Below are positions 19,568 to 26,575 of a stretch of DNA of 26,575 nt, piece after piece. The notes beneath the pieces were generated by a model that worked only from the letters and a program-made list of their open reading frames with translations, had not been told where the DNA came from and did no database searches. Every line of letters starts with the position of its first letter. Position 1 is the first letter of the stretch. The position numbers were made by a program, and so were the translations under genes. Location of the stretch: the NCBI GenBank assembly GCA_001579985.1, contig LRSR01004844.1, positions 1 to 26,575 of the forward strand, in the 5' to 3' direction. The DNA is from Hypsibius dujardini (Eukaryota > Tardigrada > Eutardigrada > Parachela > Hypsibiidae).

Positions 19568-20041
19568 TTTCAAACTGTTGCATTTTTTATTTCTTTTCAA
19601 AAGTCACATGACGTCACCAGCTCCTCTCTTCTCTCATTTGAACATTCTTTTGGAAATATTTTACTAGACGAATTTCGTCAGATTTACTGCATTTCGAACA
19701 CTTTCGATAGGTATGCGGATCCTTTACACCCAAAAAGCAGCGTTTCTGTCTACCTTGTCTAGTCACAAAGCAAAAGTGAAAAAACACGGCGACCCAAGTC
19801 TATCAAAAATGACAAATATTTGCGAAGGTTTTTAGAAATTTCTATCTCGCTACACGAAGTAAACTATAACGCTGAGTTTCGGATGTAAAAAATGTGATTA
19901 TCTATCCAAAAAGTTCGAAATTTAGTAAATCAGACGAAATTCGTTTAATAAAGTTTTAGAAGAATGCCCAAGTGGAATAAGGAGACCTGATGACGTTACG
20001 TTACGTATTTAAAAAAATGTAAAAAAGGAAGAGTTTGCGAA
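19568..20041. mobile_element. Inverted-repeat element, about 470 bp, diverged
   Basis: The left arm (19568-about 19754) and right arm (about 19856-20041) are reverse complements at roughly three-quarters identity by eye. The clearest block is ACGAATTTCGTC-GATTTACT (19669-19688 and its complement near 19927-19946), extended by GCATTCTT/AAGAATGC-like and TGACGTCA-like words. It has no coding capacity, so it is probably an old MITE. Confidence 0.6.
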
Positions 20042-21090
20042 CTCAAATTACTTGTGTGGAAAAAAATATTTGAAATTTAAAAAAAATCCTTGCTAACACC
20101 TTAAGCACACCGGCTTGAAATTCCAACACAAACCAGGCCAACCATAATTGTGAGTGAAGTACAGTATGTTGGTTGACCTTGCAAAAGGAGGGTGTAAAAA
20201 TATAAGAACAAAACTTTACGCTAGAGTAATCAACCTATCAGTCGTTGAATCGTATGGTAAATCCGTTAGGGAAATCTGGAAGCTTTCGATTTTGTTCCTG
20301 CCGATACCAGACCTCGAGGGCCGCTGAAATATTTTTTTAAAATCTTCAAATTAAGTCCATTATTTGCGAAAAAATTCAGGCAAATCGGGGTGTGATATCC
20401 CGTTCCGACCCCTCGTAAGTAGTATTTACAGGTACTTACATATACGGTACTACCTACCAAATTGAACAAGCCACAATACTGCAAAATCAGGTGGACAGGC
20501 AGTCAAATACATATTAATAGACATTTCGTTATAGGAAAAAGGCTTGATTTTTGAAAGAAATTTTCGTGGACGGCAAGACGGTAAAGGCATCGAGCAGTAC
20601 TTGTATCATCCAATTCTCATAACGCAATCACGCTGCAACAGGATCTCCAGGCCATGGAAAGAGCCGTACCTCGCCGCCTGCTGTGACAATCAGAAATTTC
20701 CCGCTGCTTTCACCGCAGTCCTTCCCTGGCTGGGGGCATCAACCGTCAAGAGTGCATATACACAGAGTAAGGAGAAGGCGGGGAACCCTCAATACGTAGG
20801 CAAATGAGATTGTTTTGCCTGACTGCTCATATGATAGTGCATGTGCATGTTTCACCATGACCACTGTGTTCATTCACAAGCTCTACTCTGTTTCTCACGG
20901 TTCCCCATTTGGAATACCCCATCGTAAAATACCTTCCCATCAAGCAAGCCCCAATGCACAACTTTTATCCTAACGCCCCCGCGAACCAAACATACACACA
21001 CAGACACAATCTACATAGTATGTGATACAGCCTTCCAGCCAACAGTCCGTGAGTATAAGCAAGCTGATTAAAGCTTCCAATTTCAGGTAC
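20042..21090. other. Stretch without a supported gene
   Basis: A plus-strand frame at 20544-20807 has no recognisable domain and no convincing splice context. Nothing else is seen. Confidence 0.35.
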
Positions 21091-21149
21091 TTAGTCATTC
21101 GATCGGGCAGACATGTCTGTCTGCCTACAAAACGACCCAACGTTTTTTC

Positions 21150-21275
21150 TCATGCACCGTTGAGACTCGCTCTTCTTATTCTCAGCGTCTCGTACAAACG
21201 TCGAAATCTGACTCCTGCTTACATCAAGCTCCCTCGCCAAAAACTTGCATCCTGTACAACAGTCTTTATATATGT
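21150..21275 (-). pseudogene. Relic of a pogo/Tigger or CENP-B-type DNA-binding domain
   Basis: The minus strand reads LARELDVSRSQISTFVRD within a 120-codon open frame (21091-21453). This matches the second helix-turn-helix of pogo-family transposases and CENP-B, where the usual pattern is LAREFGV-KSTIS followed by a basic stretch; here ENKKSESQR follows. No DDE catalytic domain is seen downstream, so it is a fragment. The call rests on one motif. Confidence 0.4.
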
Positions 21276-21640
21276 ATAGTGTCAACGTTATATACCAATC
21301 ATGATATAAAAGCTTGGACGTATGCCTGCACAAATTCCTCTTCCTTCTCGGCGGTTTACATGCTTCTTTCTTCAACACGTCAACGAATAGTTTTTGCGGT
21401 TTTTCCCCCGGTTGTTTTTTGTGAAAAACTACACAAGTTCGAACACGGTGCACTCTTCTTCTACGGTCAGTGCACTTTCGTGTTGTATGTCAATCATTTT
21501 GTGGAATTTTGACGTGTGTGGAGGAACTCTTTCGATTCTCGCACGTTTTGGCGCGTTGGGATCAGCGAGTCAAGGCACGTGGCGGTCTCCTGAGTAAACG
21601 CCAGCGCAGTGTGAGTGAGGGAGAAAGTGCCAAAAATTGA

Positions 21641-22307
21641 AGACGGTCCATTTTGCGGTTCGTCGCGGCAGTTCCGGTGAGGGATGACGACGACGTCCTG
21701 TTTGTTCAGCTGACGAGTGACGACGCACAAAGGGCGCAGCAAAGTGTATTGCGGAAGCACATTGACGTTCACTTAATTGGAATAATCCGTTCCTTCAGAG
21801 AGGTCAAAAAAGACGGACAAGCACATAAAAAGGTACGTTATTATTAGTTTCACCTACAGGCTGTCTAGATACAACCCTTGGCTGTGCGTATTCCTAGATT
21901 CTTGCTAGTATGGTTTAGTACAGCCAGGTTGGCGCAATCAGCTGGCTTTCCTTGAGAGGTTTTGCTATATGAGGACGAGTATGCGCAGTAAATAATGCAT
22001 AAACTATCTGTCTGTCTGTCTGTTGGCTTACTTTCATGCCTGCTTTCATGCATGCATGCCTGAATACCTGAATGCCTGCTGGTCTGCTTGCCTCCCAGGT
22101 ATCTGGCTGTTTGTATGTCTGAGTGCTAAGGACTCTATGCAGCCCCGGACTGTTCGTGCTAGTCATCACATGCAGGTTTATCTGCTTCCACCATTCTCTT
22201 CATACCTTCCCAATACATACATCAAGCAGCTAGCGAAACATCCAAAAACTCAATCTGAAATAGTAGTTTTGAAGGACCCTTCGCCCCTAAAAATAACACC
22301 TCTGTAG
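21641..22307 (+). CDS. Candidate two-exon gene, unidentified (3' part)
   Basis: Exon 1 (open from 21641, end 21832) reads VRDDDDVLFVQLTSDDAQRA and then KHIDVHLIGIIRSFREVKKD, ending in phase 0 at AAAAAG|GTACGT. Exon 2 (22176-22307) follows an acceptor ATCACATGCAG, is entered in phase 0 and reads VYLLPPFSSYLPNTYIKQLA and then SEIVVLKDPSPLKITPL before TAG. The match of phases and splice consensus makes the pair credible. The start codon is not visible; a further exon upstream, or an acceptor at CGGCAG (21676), is possible. The alternating hydrophobic block HIDVHLIGIIRSF looks like a beta strand, but I name no fold. Confidence 0.5.
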
Positions 22308-22833
22308 AATTTGTTTATTACCGCCTCGCCGGGATTGACGGTGACAGGAAACCGTTTAGATCGCGCGGGAGAATGCTCGCAAAAGTACATACTCATATTA
22401 TTATTATGCCCGATTGACTGAGCAATGGAAAACAAACGTTGTTCAGTAGGATCGATTTCTAAGGACGATCGTGTGCCTCGTGATGTTTTCTTTTTTTTCT
22501 GTTCTCTAACCTAAAGAACCACGCTTGCGTGTTCGCATATGAATAATGATGATGGGAAGAGGTGTGGATGAAGGTGAGAGAGGTGATCGGTGCGGGTGCA
22601 GCACCAGTTGAATCGGATGTTGTTGGTTCGCCCGCTTAACTTGCTGTGCCTCGCTGTTCCCGCCTTTTGCCCCCAATTCAGGTTGGTGTCCTGCACTGTA
22701 ATTGCAACAAAACAGTCATCCCCTGATGAGGGATCACACAGTTGACAGGCAGAGCGAGCGATGAAGAGATCGCCCCGACCAAAAGCCACTTGAGTTCACC
22801 GGGAAAATGATTGCTGTTGCCATTCGTATGTAG

Positions 22834-23023
22834 GATCATAATAATAAACGGTGAGGAAAGGAACAAGTTGCGTCTTTTGAAAAAGCTCCACGAGTTCGGT
22901 GTGTGTCTGTATATGCGTGATCAGTTGACAGTGAGAGGGAGCGAGCTATTGGGTTCTCGGGGGTTGACGCTTACGGCGACAGAGGAATTGATTGGGTTAT
23001 TTATCGCCCGATTTTCCCATTAA
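22834..23023 (+). CDS. Candidate exon, unidentified
   Basis: The exon follows ATTCGTATGTAG, is entered with one base completing a codon, and reads IIIINGEERNKLRLLKKLHE then LYMRDQLTVRGSELLGSRG to a TAA stop. Its phase does not fit exon 1 of the gene at 21641-22307, so it would belong to another transcript or need a further exon. No domain is recognised. Confidence 0.27.
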
Positions 23024-25073
23024 CGCACTTAGCCTCAATAGTCTGCATAGTGTAGTAGTAGTGCAGCGCCCTGCAGGGGTCTTTATGTATGACGACCTGC
23101 GGCGGGCCGTTCGGCTCGGCCTGGTTCATAAATGTTTCTTTAATTTCTTTCGTCTCTTTTTTTGCTGTAGATTTGAGGGGAAGAACATCATGCCCAGACG
23201 CGGGGATGACAGCGACCCGCGAGTCGATATGGCACACGAGACTTGAGGGTTCATGACCTCTGACGGCATGGTGTGTCCTCCTTCTCCACTGTGCATGAGA
23301 CAGGTGTCCAGATTTCTACTGTGTAGGGCGGTAAAAAATAATATTAGGGGGATATTTTTACAATATACATGTAATATACATTAATTATCTAACTTTCAGT
23401 TGATGTGCAGAACAGAAAGGAATATAATTTTCTATAATGCTATCTGCAAATGGCAAATCTATCATCAATGCAATTTTTAGATATGTTCCGAAGTCTTATG
23501 AGTAGGTGAAAATTATATCACTTTTTAACAATTCAAATACAGAAAGTCTGCTAATTTTGGAGCGAAAAACCTTCACCGTCCCTTTTATTCTTTTAATTTG
23601 ATAGCACGTACCTGCTATTCAAAAAACGCAGACTGACACAGTGAGAGCTCTCAAACCAATGCCGGACATTATTCGTCACATATTTGACTGGCCATTGCAA
23701 AGAAATTATTATTTACGCGCAACTAGTAAAAAAACGTATCGAGGCTACATTTAACATGTATTTATATGAGAAATGTGTAATCATAATTTAATATGTTATT
23801 TAAATCAACGATTCCATATTAAAGTAAAATAAGTAATTTTTGCCAAGTCCGGACATTATTGGCCACAGGCCACAGGTTTGACTGATAATTGCAAAGATAC
23901 TATATATATGCAGCTAGTAAAAAAACGTATTAAAAGCTATAACATGTTGTATGGGTGGGCGAACCATCTACCTGAATATCCTCATATCGAGATGACGAGT
24001 GCATATTGTGAGGGTGTCTGTATACGCTTCAGTGTAAACAAGCAGATATGATGTTTTTGGATGGTCTTACACAGACAGCTATAAATACTACCACCTCGCC
24101 ACCAATTCTCATGTTTTGATAAAGCAAGGTGTACAATAATGCTTGAGGATATAACCTGGATGTGTAACTACAACCCTGATGCATAATTGCACATATTGCC
24201 AATTCATTATTCGCGATGTCTATGAAATGTTTTCGGTGTGGCTGTTAACGAAGATAATTATTTTTTTTTTCCAATATAAAAGATAGATGGAAGTAAATAA
24301 AGCCATGAGCCTACCTCTTTCTCGCAATAAAGGCGGAGGCTCGCGCTCCCGTCGAGTGCGACACTTTCAGCTCAGCCGTGGACATAAAAGAAAGAAAGAG
24401 ACGAAAGACGCGCTAAACATGCGCATCCTCCGGGAGGTCCCCGTTCGTTTAGGGAACCTCCGCATATATTCCTTTCCTTGCTTGTACTCACCCGTGCGCT
24501 AGAGTTCAAATCCCCTGCGGGGGCAATAAGGAAGACAGACGGAAGAGAAGAAGGCAACTTTTCTTCCGGCTTCCTTCGAAAGGGGAATTTAATGGAGAAG
24601 AAGGAAACGCGTGGCCGTGAAAAAGTTGTCCTCTCTTTAAAAGATGCATATATATATGAGCCAGGAGCCAAGCAGCGACCATCCGGTCCGTTAAAAGTCG
24701 TATAAAATAAATATAATATCTCTAGCGTGTGTGTGTGTGTGTTTGTGATTGTTGTCGCATAAAATGGCCATTTCCTCCTTTTCCCTTTCTCTTTCCTTCC
24801 TCCCCGCGTGCGAGATCCCAGACGGATGTAGTAAACGTCACAGGACAATAAGCTGCTCCGGCGATTAAAGGGATTAATAACTTTTCCTCCCCAAATTCTC
24901 CATCCGCCCATGCAGCTTTCCTGTCTGTCTGTGTTACTCTGTCTGCTTTTACAGGCAGCGCTGGGCTTTTTTGAGCGCTTAACGGGCTGATTATGACCGG
25001 AAAGCGTTGATGGAAAAACGCCCGTACTGCAATAACATTAGCAGTAGCAAGCAAAGGAGGACCCAGCAGCGAG
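23024..25073. other. Stretch without a firm gene
   Basis: Short coding-like patches near 23070-23250 read plausibly on both strands and could not be resolved. A diverged direct repeat lies at 23661-23955. The CG-richer patch 24290-24980 has only chance-looking frames, plus a (GT)n run at 24727-24741. Confidence 0.35.
23661..23955. repeat. Diverged direct repeat, about 105 bp, offset about 187 bp
   Basis: Copy 1 (about 23661-23765) and copy 2 (about 23849-23955) share CCGGACATTATT, CTAGTAAAAAAACGTAT and AACATGT in the same order. Confidence 0.7.
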
Positions 25074-26575
25074 ATGGAGATCGGTTTGCAGGCTCTGCGG
25101 CTCTATATCACCGGTCAGTCCTTCCGTGGAGGAGTCGCCAACTCACCAGGGAACGGATCAAATGGTGAGATTCTGCTTCTTTCAAATCAAACCTTACTTT
25201 CTGTAGTCAAAATAAAGGGAACCACTTGTTCTCAAATCTTTCAAAAAATGCTCCAAGTTGATTACAATGTAGAAAAGTTGTTTAATAAATTTTTTTTTAA
25301 TTTCGTGTTTGCATTAAGTTTATACAAAGTTTATATTTCATTTCAAAATCATTTGAGAATGTGTGTTTTGAATTGCAGAAAAGCGAAATGCGAGTTACCG
25401 TAAATGCTGTTTTTTTGGAGGTCTTTAGTTTCGCTCACTTCCTTGGTTCAGTTACAAAGACTTGTACAGTACCTTCACGCCCTGCTTGGAGGCCTTTTTA
25501 ATTGAGTTTGGAATATATAAGACATCGTAAATGCAGTATTAGCTATTTTCGCTAAAGGGTATTGTCTGCACTTTACAATGTATCACGAAAAAATTATTGG
25601 CATTTATAAATATATTTTTAACGGAGTGAAAGAATTAGTAGACGTACAATTTATGCAAAAAATACTGTATGTACAAAAGTATTGTAGCTATTGCGTACCG
25701 TCAAAACAATGCCACTTTTTGATTTGATTTATTGAATAGCACACAAAGTGCAGTGTCAGTGGACATAATTCAAGTGTGGTAGCTACGAAAACATTGAAAT
25801 TCTCAATTTGAAAACGTCAATGCTAGGCGAGTCCGCCAGGGCACTTTTCACCCGAGTATCACAAAACAACTGCCGTAATCTTCAAATAAATTCCCACTTT
25901 CCGATCGCAGCCAAACCACTCAACATCAATCTTCTCATCCACAGTCGATTTTCTACAAGCTAGTATATATTGAGTTGCTTGCATTCCAGAGTTATTCACC
26001 TATTACAGATGTTCAGGCCTATCTGAAAATCTAAAAATGTATCGGTTAGCTCTAATATTTTTGCAGAAATTCCTCAATTATTGCTCAATTACTAAATACA
26101 ATACAGTACAAAGCTAACGAATCTTTCTAGTTTTCAGCTCAGAATTTGAAATTACTCAATCTCTCAATGACAGCCTATGCGGTATACGTGAGCCAGAAAT
26201 AGGTGTTCCCTTCATATAAACTGTCAGTTGGCGATTATTTTCGTTTACCTCCTTTTTCCGAAGACAAAACAGCACACACAAAATTCTTTATCAATACGGT
26301 AAAAAATTATTTACCAGGCCAAAATAAATACCAAATACAGAAGACACATAGAAGATGAAACAGAGGGAAAAAGAGATGGGAGAGTTGCAACTGAAGGTTT
26401 TCCCTCTCTTTCCCCCTTGAAAGATGGATGGGCGGCCAGCAGCCTTAGTGGCACACTTACCAGCAACAACTACAAGCCCGACAGAGCCGGCTATAACAAC
26501 CCGACACTTTCCCCAATCACAACGGCATCCCATCACAACCACGACGGCGACGACTATCACATCACTCCAAATTCC
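25074..26575 (+). CDS. 5' part of an unidentified gene running off the window
   Basis: The ATG at 25074 has a favourable context (GCGAGATGG). Exon 1 (25074-25164) encodes MEIGLQALRLYITGQSFRGG and VANSPGNGSN, and leaves one base at AATG|GTGAGA. After a 1259-nt intron, a long pyrimidine tract and AAAG at 26421-26423 lead into an exon whose required phase is open to the window edge: DGWAASSLSGTLTSNN, YKPDRAGYNNPTLSPI, then a His/Asp-rich segment. The predicted N-terminus is Ser/Thr/Asn-rich with no signal peptide or domain that I recognise. The acceptor trinucleotide AAG is less usual than CAG. Confidence 0.5.
25165..26423 (+). other. Putative intron of the gene at the right edge
   Basis: AT-rich sequence with no other exon seen. 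The donor is GTGAGA; the acceptor follows TTTTCCCTCTCTTTCCCCC. Confidence 0.4.

Noticed and set aside
24480-24525. tRNA-like word AGTTCAAATCCCC
   Set aside because: The flanking bases do not pair into a T arm, and no acceptor or anticodon stem can be formed.
24372-24911. Minus-strand open frame of 179 codons
   Set aside because: It is low-complexity basic sequence from purine/pyrimidine runs and a GT repeat, with no domain or splice support.

Overview
This is nuclear DNA of an animal, probably an invertebrate. The coding parts are short GC-richer exons with clean GT-AG junctions in long AT-rich introns, and they encode metazoan-type proteins (a synaptotagmin and a rhodopsin-class receptor). 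Inverted-repeat elements, microsatellites and a Pol III tRNA gene fill much of the rest. A flatworm or other lophotrochozoan would fit, but nothing seen here fixes the phylum. There are no bacterial operons or CRISPR arrays, and no intact transposon gene was found.

Layout. Positions 1-2372 are noncoding as far as I can read, with one inverted repeat near the left end. Positions 2373-7851 (+) hold seven phase-consistent exons of a synaptotagmin-7-like gene, which run from the linker through C2A and C2B to a natural stop; the membrane-anchor exon lies upstream and was not found. Positions 7852-9799 are noncoding and contain a 488-bp inverted-repeat element. At 9800-9903 there is a tRNA-Pro(CGG) gene with a 32-nt intron, followed 258 bp later by a decayed tandem copy.

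Positions 11754-15237 (+) carry exons of a biogenic-amine-type class A receptor: TM1, TM2, TM3 with D3.32 and a DRF motif, and TM4. All splice phases agree, yet the reading frame has two in-frame stops, so I call it a pseudogene. A 758-bp foldback element with hAT-like ends sits in its first intron. Directly downstream, on the minus strand (15897-15332), is an unrelated multipass membrane coding stretch, which also carries an in-frame TAA.

Positions 16380-16930 are a degenerate ~20-bp minisatellite. Further right are several candidate genes I cannot assign to a family: a minus-strand exon at 17176-16997, a minus-strand gene at 19391-18655, a plus-strand two-exon gene at 21641-22307, an exon at 22834-23023, and a plus-strand gene starting at 25074 that runs off the right edge. 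A third inverted-repeat element (19568-20041) and a pogo/CENP-B-type helix-turn-helix relic (around 21150-21275, minus) lie between them.

The genes look like unrelated neighbours in a eukaryotic chromosome, not a co-operating cluster. The firm calls are the synaptotagmin, the tRNA, the receptor remnant and the inverted repeats. The other coding calls rest on splice-phase agreement and protein-like composition only.
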